Positions 18,773-28,400 of a DNA stretch of 64,000 nucleotides are shown piece after piece. Within the stretch, counting starts at the first letter, position 1. The number at the start of each line of letters is the position of its first letter. Under the pieces are notes generated by a model that made no database searches, was not told the origin of the DNA, and saw nothing but the letters and a program-made list of their open reading frames with translations. Source of the stretch: Roseateles puraquae (GTDB lineage: Bacteria; Pseudomonadota; Gammaproteobacteria; Burkholderiales; Burkholderiaceae_C); the NCBI RefSeq assembly GCF_002205845.1, contig NZ_NISI01000002.1, positions 1 to 64,000 on the forward strand. Reading direction: 5' to 3'. Both the position numbers and the translations under genes were made by a program.

Positions 18773-20667
18773 TGCGCGCCATGCTTTCCGCGCTGCTGGC
18801 GCTGCCCGCGCTGGCCCACGCCCTCAGCAGCCCTGACGGCCAGTTGCAGGTCGATTTGAGCGTCAATGCGGACCGACAACTCGTCTACGCGGTGCAGCGC
18901 GCCGGCGTGCCGGTGCTGCTGCCCTCGCGCCTGGGCCTGGTGCTGGAGGAGGCCGACTTCAGCCATGACCTGCGCCTGGTCGCCACCTCGCCCGTCGCGC
19001 GCCAGCGCGAGCGCTACACCCTCTACAGCGGCAAGCGCAGCCAGGTGGACGTGCGGGCGAACGAGCAGCGCTTCACCGTCGCCAACGCCGCCGACCAGGC
19101 CCTGGTGCTGACCGTGCGCGCCGCGAATGACGGCGTGGCCCTGCGCTACACGGTCGAGGGCACCGGCCGCAAGCGCTTCCAGCGCGAGCTGACGAGCTTC
19201 GCCTTCGCGCCGGATGCGCGGGCCTGGCTGCAGCCCATGGCGGTCGCCAAGACCGGCTGGAAGCGCACCAATCCGTCCTACGAGGAGCACTACCAGATCG
19301 ACATCCCGGTGGGCACGCCGGCGCCGTCGCAGGCGGGGTGGGTCTTTCCGGCGCTGTTCCGCAGCGGCGCCCACTGGGTGGCCGTGACCGAGGCCGGCAT
19401 GGACGGGCGCTTCCACGCCTCGCGCCTGGCGGCGGACTCGACCGGCGGCACCTACCGCATCGACGGGCCCGAGCCGAGCGAGGTCTTCACCGGCGGCCGG
19501 CTGCTTGCGGAGACCGACGGCCCCCTGACCACGCCCTGGCGGGTGCTGGCCATCGGGTCGCTGAAGACGGTGATGGAGTCCACCCTCGGCACCGACCTCG
19601 CCGCGCCCGCCGTGCCGGTGGACCGCCGCGTGCTCAAGCCCGGCGCAGCCGCCTGGAGCTGGGCGCTGCTGAAGGACGATGCCACCGTCTTCGACGTGCA
19701 GAAGCGCTTCATCGACTACGCCGCCGACATGCGCTGGCCCTACACGCTGGTGGACGCCGACTGGGACCGCAAGATCGGCGATGCGCAGATGAAGGTGCTG
19801 GCCGACTACGCCCGCACCCGGGGCGTGGCGCTGCTGGCCTGGTACAACTCCTCGGGCGACTGGAACGACACGCCCTACACGCCCAAGAGCGCGCTGCTCA
19901 CCGCCGCCGACCGCCAGCGCGAGTTCGCCCGCATGAAGGCCCTCGGCGTGAAGGGCCTGAAGGTGGACTTCTTCGGCGGTGACGGCGCCTCGATGCAGGC
20001 CTACTACGTCGACCTGCTGAATGAAACCGCCGCGCAGGGCCTGCTGCTGAACTTTCACGGCGCCACGCTGCCGCGCGGCTGGAGCCGCACCTACCCGCAG
20101 CTGATGACGACCGAGGCGGTGCGCGGCTTCGAGTTCGCCACCTTCGGGCAGGACGACCAAGACCAGGTCGCCCGCCACGCGGCCATGCTGCCCTTCACCC
20201 GCAATCTCTTCGATCCCATGGACTTCACGCCCCTGGTGTTCGGCGACATCCCCAACATCAAGAGGGCCACGCGCAACGGCTTCGAGCTGGCGCAGAGCGT
20301 GCTGTTCCTGTCGGGCCTCCAGCACTACGCCGAGACGCCGCAAGGCATGGCCACCGTGCCGGCCTACGTGAAGACCTTCCTGCGCGAGCTGCCCGCGCGG
20401 TGGGACGAGGTGCGCTTCCTGGACGGCGTGCCGGGCGAGTACGTCGTCCTGGCGCGCCGTGCGGGCCGGCAGTGGTTCCTCGCCGGCTTCAATGCCGGCG
20501 AGGCGGCGCGCCCGTTGCAGCTCGATCTGCACTGGCTTTCGGGCCGCACGGGGCAGCTCATCACCGACGGCGCGGGCGAACGCGAACTGGTGCAAGGGCG
20601 CCTGCGCGGCCCCACCGCCACGTTGACCCTGGCACCCCGCGGTGGCTTCGTTGCCCGGTTTCGATAA
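18772..20667 (+). CDS. Glycoside hydrolase family 97 (alpha-galactosidase-type, retaining)
   Basis: Secreted alpha-glycosidase with signal peptide MRAMLSALLALPALAHA. Residues about 20-270 form the N-terminal beta-super-sandwich, 280-550 the catalytic barrel and the rest a C-terminal beta domain. KVDFFGGDG supplies Asp399 at the place of the retaining nucleophile and TTEAVRG supplies Glu448 as acid/base, the pattern of the retaining alpha-galactosidase group rather than inverting SusB-type glucosidases. ATG 18772 overlaps the upstream stop (TGATG). A release of galactose or arabinose for the pathway is plausible. Confidence 0.88.
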   Translation: MRAMLSALLALPALAHALSSPDGQLQVDLSVNADRQLVYAVQRAGVPVLLPSRLGLVLEEADFSHDLRLVATSPVARQRERYTLYSGKRSQVDVRANEQRFTVANAADQALVLTVRAANDGVALRYTVEGTGRKRFQRELTSFAFAPDARAWLQPMAVAKTGWKRTNPSYEEHYQIDIPVGTPAPSQAGWVFPALFRSGAHWVAVTEAGMDGRFHASRLAADSTGGTYRIDGPEPSEVFTGGRLLAETDGPLTTPWRVLAIGSLKTVMESTLGTDLAAPAVPVDRRVLKPGAAAWSWALLKDDATVFDVQKRFIDYAADMRWPYTLVDADWDRKIGDAQMKVLADYARTRGVALLAWYNSSGDWNDTPYTPKSALLTAADRQREFARMKALGVKGLKVDFFGGDGASMQAYYVDLLNETAAQGLLLNFHGATLPRGWSRTYPQLMTTEAVRGFEFATFGQDDQDQVARHAAMLPFTRNLFDPMDFTPLVFGDIPNIKRATRNGFELAQSVLFLSGLQHYAETPQGMATVPAYVKTFLRELPARWDEVRFLDGVPGEYVVLARRAGRQWFLAGFNAGEAARPLQLDLHWLSGRTGQLITDGAGERELVQGRLRGPTATLTLAPRGGFVARFR

Positions 20668-21449
20668 TGCCCTTTTCAGCTGCGAGCCTGCCGCCGATGC
20701 GAACCCGCGCGGACCATTCCACCTACAGTGCCCAGCCCGAGGGCAAGAGCCAGCATGCGCGCATCGTCGGCGAGCTGGGGCAGGCCATCGTCGGCGGCGA
20801 GTTCAAGCCCGGCGACAAGCTGCCGCCCGAGCCCCAGCTGCTGGAGCGCTACGACATCAGCCGCCCCGTGCTGCGTGAGGCGGTGCGTGTGCTGGTGGCC
20901 AAGGGCCTGGTGGTATCGCGCCAGCGGGCCGGCGCCATCGTGCGGCCGCGCAACGAGTGGCACATGCTCGACCCCGACGTGCTGTACTGGCTCATCCAGG
21001 CCCAGCCCCCGCGCGACTTCGTGCAGACGCTGCTGGAGGTGCGCCGCGTGTTCGAGCCGGCGGCCGCCGCGCTGGCCGCCCGGGCGGCCAGCGACGAGCA
21101 ATTGCAGGGCATTGCAGCCGCCTATGAGGGCATGGCCTCGGCCACCACCACGGCCGAGCTGCTGGAGCCCGACCTGGCCTTTCATCGGCGCATCGCCGAG
21201 GCTACCGGCAACGACCTGCTGGCCTACATCGGCAACATGCTGTCGCTGGCGCTGCGCGAGTCGATCATCCTGTCCAGCCAGCTGCCCAACACCCACGAGC
21301 TCTCGCTGCCTCGCCACAAGGCCATCCTGACCGCGCTGCAGGCCCGCGACCCGCTCGGCGCGCGGCAGGCCACGCTGGTGCAGCTGGAAGAAACGGGCGA
21401 CGACATCAACACCGTGCTCGCCGCCGACGGCCGCGTGAACCTGGCCTGA
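20667..21449 (+). CDS. GntR-family regulator, FadR subfamily
   Basis: N-terminal winged helix (GEFKPGDKLPPEPQLLERYDISR, shortened here to GDKLPPEPQLL near residues 50-60, and SRPVLREAVRVL) followed by an all-helical FCD effector domain with EVRRVFEPAAAALAA and the metal/ligand His positions DLAFHRRI and SLPRHKAI. The ATG at 20667 overlaps the GH97 stop (TAATG); ATG 20697 is an alternative. It probably controls the locus through the GTCATAC sites at 17682-17755 in response to a sugar acid. Confidence 0.88.
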   Translation: MPFSAASLPPMRTRADHSTYSAQPEGKSQHARIVGELGQAIVGGEFKPGDKLPPEPQLLERYDISRPVLREAVRVLVAKGLVVSRQRAGAIVRPRNEWHMLDPDVLYWLIQAQPPRDFVQTLLEVRRVFEPAAAALAARAASDEQLQGIAAAYEGMASATTTAELLEPDLAFHRRIAEATGNDLLAYIGNMLSLALRESIILSSQLPNTHELSLPRHKAILTALQARDPLGARQATLVQLEETGDDINTVLAADGRVNLA

Positions 21450-21451
21450 GC

Positions 21452-22429
21452 ATGGACGACGACGACGACACCGCCGCCCCGCTGACCGACGCCAGCCCCA
21501 ACCCCAACTGGTTCCTGAGGGCACGGCTCAAGACGCGCCAGCTGCTGCTGCTCATCGCGCTGGACGACGAGCGCAACATCCACCGCGCCTCCGAGGTGCT
21601 GTGCATGACCCAGCCCGCCGCCTCCAAGCAGCTCAAGGACCTGGAGGACATGCTGGACGTGAAGCTCTTCGAGCGCCAGCCGCGCGGCATGACGCCCACG
21701 CTCTACGGCGAGACCATGATCCGCCACGCGCGCATGGCGCTCACCTCGCTGTCAGCCGCGCATGAGGACATCGTCGCGCTCAAGCACGGCCTGTCGGGCC
21801 AGGTGGAGGTGGGCGTCATCATGACCCCGGCCATGGGCCTGCTGCCGCGCGCCATTGCCCGCATCAAGCAGCAGGCGCCGCGGCTGCGCATCGGCGTGCA
21901 CATGGAGAGCAGCAAGGTGCTGCTGGACATGCTGCAACGAGGCTCGCTCGACTTCATGATCGGCCGCATCCTGGAGGGCGACACCGCGGGCGGCCTGCAC
22001 TACGAGGAACTGGCGGTGGAGCCGGTGTGCGCGGTGGCCCGGGTCGACCACCCGCTGGTCAAGGCCGACAACCTCAAGCTCGCCGAGCTGGCCGACCGGC
22101 CGTGGGTGCTGCCGCCCCCGGGCAGCGTGCTGCGCCACCGCTGGGAGCTGATGTTCCGCCGCGCCGCCCTCGACCCGCCGGCCGACGTGGTCGACACCAC
22201 GGCGCTCTTGCTGATCACCGCCCTGCTGCAGCAGACCGATGCCCTGCACGTGATGCCCGTGGAGGTGGCGCGTTACTACGCCTCGCTCAAGGTGCTGGCC
22301 ATCCTGCCCATCGAGCTGCCCTGCCACATGGACGCCTTCGGCATCATCACCCGCGAAGGCCACCTGATGTCGCCGGGCGCGCGGCAGCTGCTGCATGAGG
22401 TGAGGCTGGTGGCGAGAGACCTGTATTGA
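21452..22429 (+). CDS. gbpR: LysR-family regulator, GbpR-like
   Basis: 325 residues: helix-turn-helix (IHRASEVLCMTQPAASKQLK, residues about 43-62) and a periplasmic-binding-type effector domain. The length, the N-terminal extension before RLKTRQLLLLIALD and the effector sequence (VEVGVIMTPAMGLLPRAIA) resemble GbpR, which controls sugar-binding protein genes for arabinose, fucose and galactose uptake in alphaproteobacteria. Two bases separate it from the GntR gene. No sugar transporter is in the window, so its target may be elsewhere. The symbol is tentative. Confidence 0.82.
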   Translation: MDDDDDTAAPLTDASPNPNWFLRARLKTRQLLLLIALDDERNIHRASEVLCMTQPAASKQLKDLEDMLDVKLFERQPRGMTPTLYGETMIRHARMALTSLSAAHEDIVALKHGLSGQVEVGVIMTPAMGLLPRAIARIKQQAPRLRIGVHMESSKVLLDMLQRGSLDFMIGRILEGDTAGGLHYEELAVEPVCAVARVDHPLVKADNLKLAELADRPWVLPPPGSVLRHRWELMFRRAALDPPADVVDTTALLLITALLQQTDALHVMPVEVARYYASLKVLAILPIELPCHMDAFGIITREGHLMSPGARQLLHEVRLVARDLY

Positions 22430-22444
22430 GGGTCGGCTCACGCC

Positions 22445-22471
22445 TCAAGTTGCCGGTTCGGATGCCGATAC
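22445..22471 (+). promoter_or_regulatory. FliA (sigma-28)-type promoter
   Basis: TCAAGTTG, 11 bases, then GCCGATAC fits the flagellar class III promoter pattern TAAAGTTT-N11-GCCGATAA at most positions and with exact spacing. Transcription would begin near 22479, about 50 bases before the GTG start of the next gene. No flagellar gene is visible in the window. Confidence 0.55.
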
Positions 22472-22528
22472 CACCGATATCGCCGTCAAGCGCCGACCGA
22501 GTGCCGCGGCTTTCAGGGAAGGCAGCGC

Positions 22529-23989
22529 GTGACCGTCATCTCATCCACTGCAGGCATCACGATCGGCCAATGGCAGTCCTTTGCGGCGGTGGACCGCACC
22601 GTCACCCCAGCGGCAGCCGTGCGGGTCGGGTCGACCCGCTTCGCCGCCAGCGGGGCCGCGGGCGCGAGCGACACCTATGCCGATCCGCGCCTGTCCGCGG
22701 CGCCTCGCGCCATGAACAGTCTGTGGGCGGCGCCCGAGCGCAGTGGTGACACCATCAGCCGCCTGATGGCCGGCAACCGCAGCACGCGCGTCTACAACCT
22801 CGGCGAACAGTGGCGTGGGCTCGGAGGAGCGCTGCTGCGGCAACTGGCTGCGACCGGCCAGGGCTACCAGCAAACCCGGGCCAACGATCCGGCGAGCTTC
22901 GACGATCCCGGCGCGCTTGCCCGGCTGTCGCCAGAGATGCGGGCGCAGCACGCCGATGAGGTTGCCAGCGCGCAAGCGGCGGCCCTGGCCGACGTGGGCA
23001 AGGAGGCGTCCACGGCCGAGCTGCAGCTGCGCCTGCAATCCGGGCGCACGGTGACCCTGCGCCTGGCCGACAGCCTCGGCTTCAGCAGCGCGGGCACCCA
23101 GGTCAGCATCGAAGCCTCCGCCCCGCTGAGTGCGCAGGAGCGCGACGCCGTCCAGGGCTTGGCCGATGGGCTGGACCGGGCGCTCGCCGCGCTCGGCCAG
23201 CCCGACGTGGCCGAGCTCGATCTGGGCGGCCTGCTCGGGTATGACCGGCAGGTCATCGCCGGGCTGGACCTCACCGTCAACAGTGCGATGCAGGGCCAGT
23301 TCCTTGAATCGTTCGAGCTGCATGCCGGGGGCGAGAAGCCGTCCGTGCTTCTTCGCGGGGTCGATGGCGAGATGCGGCTGAGCGTGGATGCCCGCACCGC
23401 GGTGGCCACTTCTCCGGCGGCGCGTGGCGAGGCGCTGCAGGCGGTGCTGAAACGCGTCGGTGCTGCGGGCGAGCGTGGCCAAGCCAATGCGGCGCTGGTC
23501 GAGCAGATGAAGTCGGCCCTGGTACAGCTGCAGACAGCGGTGGCCGGCTCGGCGACGGGCAGCCGTTCGGCAGGCTTCGGGGGGTTGGCCGACTTCGAGG
23601 CCAGCTTCGGCGGCCAGACCTGGCGAACGAATGCGGGAGGCACCCACCGCCAGGGCGGTCAGGTGGCCTACCAGCTGCGCCAGACAACCGAAGGCGGCGG
23701 TGGTGTGGCCGGGGGGCGGCAGACCTTCTCGGAGTCGTTGACCGCCGACTTCAAGGCGTCGCCGCGCGGCGGCATGCTGGACGTGAGCACCGGGCACTAC
23801 ATCGCCACGCAGGTGCGCGACCGCAGCACGGTCACGACGCTGCTGGAGGCCTTGCCCGGCGGCCGGCAGCGAGTTCGCCGCGAGACCGAGGGCGAGCAGA
23901 GCCGCGTCGTCACGACCTACGAGGGGGGACGGGCGGTGCGGCAGCGGCGCGACCCGCCGCAGCCCGTGGCGGCACGCCTGCCGGGCTGA
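22529..23989 (+). CDS. Unknown 486-residue protein behind a FliA-type promoter
   Basis: I do not recognise this protein. It begins at GTG 22529 after GGAAGG. The first 40 residues are rich in Ser/Thr/Ala with no signal peptide or membrane span, a character shared by substrates of flagellar or type III export. A helical alanine-rich middle (ELQLRLQSGRTVTLRLADSL) is followed by a repetitive beta-like C-terminal third with many Gly, Arg and Thr. A flagellum-associated or exported role is inference from the promoter. Confidence 0.7.
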   Translation: MTVISSTAGITIGQWQSFAAVDRTVTPAAAVRVGSTRFAASGAAGASDTYADPRLSAAPRAMNSLWAAPERSGDTISRLMAGNRSTRVYNLGEQWRGLGGALLRQLAATGQGYQQTRANDPASFDDPGALARLSPEMRAQHADEVASAQAAALADVGKEASTAELQLRLQSGRTVTLRLADSLGFSSAGTQVSIEASAPLSAQERDAVQGLADGLDRALAALGQPDVAELDLGGLLGYDRQVIAGLDLTVNSAMQGQFLESFELHAGGEKPSVLLRGVDGEMRLSVDARTAVATSPAARGEALQAVLKRVGAAGERGQANAALVEQMKSALVQLQTAVAGSATGSRSAGFGGLADFEASFGGQTWRTNAGGTHRQGGQVAYQLRQTTEGGGGVAGGRQTFSESLTADFKASPRGGMLDVSTGHYIATQVRDRSTVTTLLEALPGGRQRVRRETEGEQSRVVTTYEGGRAVRQRRDPPQPVAARLPG

Positions 23990-23990
23990 G

Positions 23991-24302
23991 TCAGTCGTCC
24001 TCGGGCGCGCCGAACCGCGCCTGAAAGGCCTCGGCAAAGGCGGGTGACGCGCTGAAGGTCAGCGTCGCCGTCACCCAGCCGCCAGCCTCCTGCTGCACCA
24101 GCAATTCGTGATCCCACTCGTACCCATCCTCGACCGGCCCCGGCGGGCCGCCGAACTCGTCGCGCGCCCAAGCCAGCACGGCCTCCACCTCGGCCATCAC
24201 CGTGGCATGGGTGGCCGTGTCGCTGGCCCGGCTGGAGGCCATGGCCTCCAGCGTCAGGACGCCGTCGGCGCCCTCGGAGAGATCAAAGCTGAGGTGCTGC
24301 AT
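23991..24302 (-). CDS. Hypothetical protein, 103 residues
   Basis: Begins MQHLSFDLSEGADGVLTLEA and is acidic with a beta-alpha-beta look and no signal peptide. I recognise no domain. The start at 24302 is preferred because the upstream 24 codons are arginine/proline-rich and look like non-coding readthrough. It stands alone, convergent with the gene at 22529 with one base between them. Confidence 0.6.
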   Translation of the reverse strand: MQHLSFDLSEGADGVLTLEAMASSRASDTATHATVMAEVEAVLAWARDEFGGPPGPVEDGYEWDHELLVQQEAGGWVTATLTFSASPAFAEAFQARFGAPEDD

Positions 24303-24361
24303 GGCCGCCACTGTAGGCGGCGTTGCGCGCCTGTCGCACACTGCCGGGGTTGCCGACCCGC

Positions 24362-24736
24362 ATGCCCATGACACGCCTGGCCTCGCCTCTGGTGCGCCGC
24401 TTCACCACGCTGCTGTTGACCCTGCTGCTGGCCGTGGTGCTGGCGCTGGCGTCGGTGCGGGTGCAGCGCCAGGGCACGGAGCAGGTCGCCTATGGCAATG
24501 TGTGCGGCCCCCGCGCGGACGGCCTCTGCCTGCGGCCCGCGTTGAAGGGCGGCTTCCCGGTGGCCTATCTCGTCGACCGGCCCGGCGTTTCCGTGGAGGG
24601 GCAGCTGTCCCTGTGGGGGGACGAACTGCTGCCCCTGGCGCTGCTGGTCGATATCGTCTTCTACGTCTTGTTGCTGCAGCTGATGAGGCTCGGCTGGCGT
24701 CGTCATCGCACCTCGCGCGTGAACCGGGCGTCGTGA
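24362..24736 (+). CDS. Hypothetical small membrane protein
   Basis: 124 residues with two predicted membrane spans: FTTLLLTLLLAVVLALASV near the N-terminus and LLPLALLVDIVFYVLLLQLM near the C-terminus, separated by about 45 residues with two cysteines (NVCGPRADGLCLRP). Family unknown. Starts at 24362 or 24368 are equally possible. Confidence 0.6.
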   Translation: MPMTRLASPLVRRFTTLLLTLLLAVVLALASVRVQRQGTEQVAYGNVCGPRADGLCLRPALKGGFPVAYLVDRPGVSVEGQLSLWGDELLPLALLVDIVFYVLLLQLMRLGWRRHRTSRVNRAS

Positions 24737-24865
24737 CGAGGCGCACTTCACGTTCGCTTCACCGGCTTCTCAAGCCCCTCACCGACGCCGCTCAGACTCG
24801 TCGACAGTGCTCCTGGCCTCGGCGTCCGCCTGCAGGCGCAGCCAGGGCCTGGAGAACGACCACCG

Positions 24866-25087
24866 ATGAACACGACGTCCGCGCCCGACGGCACCGCCAC
24901 GCCTCACTGGATCGCCATCCTGGACCGCCAGGGCCAATGTCCACCCTGGCGGCTGGGGCCGTTTGCGGATGCGCGCGAGGCGCGGCGCATCGAGAGGGGT
25001 GTGAGGCGCTTGATCAACCTCGGGCGTTTCAGGGTGACGATCGACGCAGCTGACGTGACGTCCGTCAGCGCCGAACCCGCCCCATGA
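24866..25087 (+). CDS. Hypothetical protein, 73 residues
   Basis: Soluble, begins MNTTSAPDGTATPHWIAILD, with an arginine-rich middle (DAREARRIERGVRRLI). No recognised domain. It overlaps the next frame by ATGA, which supports both as a coupled pair. Confidence 0.5.
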   Translation: MNTTSAPDGTATPHWIAILDRQGQCPPWRLGPFADAREARRIERGVRRLINLGRFRVTIDAADVTSVSAEPAP

Positions 25088-25437
25088 ACGCAGAGCGATG
25101 CCGGGCGGCGGGGCGCATCGGCGATGTGCTGACGTTGGCATGCTGGGTGACCGCTCTGGGCGGGGCGGTCTATTTCGGACTGGCGTCATGCGGAACCTAC
25201 GCCTGGCACAAGATAGCCTTCCGGTGGCTCGCAAGCCTGCTCTACGTCTTGGCGCTGGTGTTGCCAGGCCACGGTTCGACAAAGCCTGGCGCGAGACTTC
25301 GCTTCGCGCTCGGCCTGCCGCTCAGCTACGTTCTTCTTGAATCGGCTGTCGCACCTTTCTACCCGGGGCTTCCAGAATCGCTCACGGAGTACCTGCAGCT
25401 GTTCGTGACGGCGCTGGCCTTTGGCCCGTGCTCATGA
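25084..25437 (+). CDS. Hypothetical membrane protein, 117 residues
   Basis: Three or four hydrophobic segments, among them VLTLACWVTALGGAVYFGLA and WLASLLYVLALVLPG, suggest an inner-membrane protein. No family is recognised. It is coupled by ATGA to the frame upstream and its 3' end overlaps the opposing large gene by 6 bases. Base composition is a little less GC-rich than its neighbours. Confidence 0.55.
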   Translation: MNAERCRAAGRIGDVLTLACWVTALGGAVYFGLASCGTYAWHKIAFRWLASLLYVLALVLPGHGSTKPGARLRFALGLPLSYVLLESAVAPFYPGLPESLTEYLQLFVTALAFGPCS

Positions 25438-28400
25438 GCGTGGTGAGTCCGCATCGGGGCTGGCTCCATCCGCCGCACCCGGCTTTGCCCGCGATTCGGT
25501 GGGCTTTGCCACGCTCGCCGGCCAGGCGCCGCCTTCGCTGAAGCAGCGCCAGCCCCAGCCCAGCCACTTCAGCAGCGACACCGCCAGCCACAGTGCCCAG
25601 GCGAGCATCAGGGCGCGGTAGAGCCACATCGGGGCGCTCAGCGCCCAGGCGCTGGCGGTGTGGTCGGTGAAGCGGTCGGAGAACCAGCTCAGCAGCTGGC
25701 TGCTCGACCCCGGCCCGGCCACCAGCAAGTCGGGGTAGCCCAACAGGCCGGTGCGCAGCACCTCCAGCAGCGCGCCCAGGGCCATCAGCGTCCACAGCAG
25801 CAGGCCGAGCTGCACCAGCACACGCAGCCAGCGAGCCAGGGTGGCCAGCGCCGGCGCCCAGCGGCGGCGGGTTTCCAGCAGCGCGAACCAGCCGGCCAGC
25901 ACCACCAAGGCACCCATCGACACCGGCGCCACGCCCAGGGCCAGCACCAGCCAGGCCGGCCGGGCCATCACGCCCGGCAGGCCGCGCGGTGCGAACCACG
26001 CGAGCACGAGCACCACGCCGAGCACGCCCCAGATCAGCACCGCCGGGCCCATCAGCGGCCCGCCTGTGGCCAGCACGATGCGGTCCTGCGGCACGTGCAG
26101 CAGCAGTGCATCGTTGACGCCTGGCAGGCCCAGCGGCAGGCCTTCATGCCGCCACAGCAGGCCCATGGACTCGGGCGCGCGCCAGCGCACCTCCACCGAC
26201 TGTGCGCCGGGCGTCAGCGGCAGGCTGAGGGCGCCGTCACGCAACTGCAGCGGCAGGGCGTTGCCGTTCAGGGTCACGCCCAGCAGCTCGGCGCCTGGTG
26301 GCAGGGCCAGGCGTTGCGGTCCGCCCAGGCTGGCACGCAGCTGCAGGGCCAGCGTCATGTCGGTGCTGCGCTCGCCCGGGTTGACCGTCGTGGTGGCGGC
26401 GTCCAGCGTGAGCGTCTGCCCGGCCACGCCGGCCGGCTTGCGCACGGTGAGCTTGAGCGTCTCGCCCGGCCAGGGGCGCCACTCGGGCTGCCAGCGGCCG
26501 TCCTGTTGCAGGGCGGTCGCCGGCAGGCCGCCGGCGTCCACATGCCATTGCGTGGCTGCGTCCAGGGTCCAGCGTTCCACCTGGTGCGGGGCCTGGCTGG
26601 CGGTCAGCGTCAGGGCTTTGCTGGGCTTGATGCTGCTGGCCACTTCCACCAGGTCTTCGGCGCCGAGCTGCAGGCTGGCGGTGTCACCGTCCACCGTCAC
26701 GCGGGCATCGCTCACGGCTTCGCCAGGCAGCAGGCGCCAGCTCACGCGCAGCGGCGCGCGGCTCGGGGCCAGGCGTTCCAGCGTCGTGGTGGCCTGCCAG
26801 AGCAGGCCGAGGTCGAGGCGGCGGTTCACGCGCACCAGCGGGGGCAGGGCGTCGCGCTGGGTGCCGGCGTCCTCGGCGCGGGCGGTGCCGGCCACGGGCT
26901 CACGGCTCAAGGTGATGGCGCCGGTGCTCTGCCCGCGGGGGTCCAGCCCGGCCAGGGTCCAGCCCTTGAGGTCGGCCTGCAGTGCGCGTGGCGGCAGCGG
27001 CAGGCTGATGTCCAGCCCAGCCGCACTGCCGACGTCGGCGCTCAGCACCACTTGGTGCACGCCGGCCGGCACGGCCACCCAGAGCTGGCCCTGGTCGTCG
27101 CGCCGGGTGGCGGCAGGCTGCCCGTCCAGCGTGATGCTGGCGGGCTGCCAGCCGGTGCCCTGGCCGGGCAGCGGCACGGCCACCAGCGCCTGCGCGTGGA
27201 TCTCGGCGCGCAGCTGCACGCTCGAGCCCGCCGCGCTCACCAGCAGGCGCGACAGCTCGGCGCAGTGCGGCAGGCAGTCGGGCGGGGCGGCGAGCTTGTC
27301 GCGCAGCGTCTTCAACTGCGCCTCGTTCGGCCAGGCGGCGGCCGACGTCGTATCGGCCGCCACGGGCGAGGGGGCTACCGGTGCCGTGGCGTCACTCGGG
27401 GTCGGGGTGCCCAGCAGCCCGAGGGACAGCGCCAGCATGGATGCCGCGCCGGCCGACGGCCGCCGCAGCACGGGCAGCTTCACGCCCGCCACGGCCGCCA
27501 GCGCCAGGGCCAGCAGGGCCAGGCCGGCGAGGTGCAGCAACGCCGTCGCCCAGGGCGGCAGCAGCCACAGGCGCAGCGTCTGCTCGGGCGTGACCGGCCC
27601 GCTCCATTGCAGTTCATGCTCGCGCCAGGTCCAGGTCGGCAGGCCGGGGCCGGTCTGCACGCGGGCGCTGGGGTCCACGCGTTCCAGTGCGTTGCGGGTG
27701 CTCGACAAATACACACGCTCGCGGCCGGGCGCTGCCTTCATCGCGGGTGCTGTTGCGACCTTCTCTTCGATCATCGCGGGTGCCTGCGCAAGGGGCGGCC
27801 CTTGGCGTGTTGTGGCGGTGCCGTGCACCGGCTCCAGGCTCGGGTACAGCGCCAGTCGCACTTCATCCACCGCGAACGGCAGCATCACCAGCGCCAGCAG
27901 CGCGGCCACCGCGAGGCGACCGCGGGCGAAGGCTGCCTGCGCGCGGCCGGCCGGCAGCACGCGGGCCAGGGCCGTCAGTGCCAGCAGCCCGAACCACAGC
28001 GCAGCCGGCGGGCTGCCGGGCGTGTGCCAGGTCAGCACCAGCGCCACGGCCAGCAGCGCGCCCACGCGCCAGCCCAGCAGGCGGTAGGCGGCCAGCGCGG
28101 CCAGCAGCACGAAGAAAAAGTCCCACAGCGTCCACAGGCTCGTCCAGGCGCCTTGCGCCACGCTCGGGCCTTGCGCATGCAGCAGGCGCCAGCCCGGTGG
28201 CAGTTGCAGAGCGGCTTGCAGCGCGTCCACGCTGACCGTCCAGCCGCTGGCGGGCAAGGGGGCGCCTGTCGGCCAGCGGCTGTCGGCTTCAATGCGGGTC
28301 TCACGCTCGCGCACCTCGAAGCCGGCGGGGCCGTCGGCGGCGAGCCGGGTGATGGGCTGGTCCTGCCCTTGCAGGGCCGCGCGGCCGAGTTGGCCGGGAG

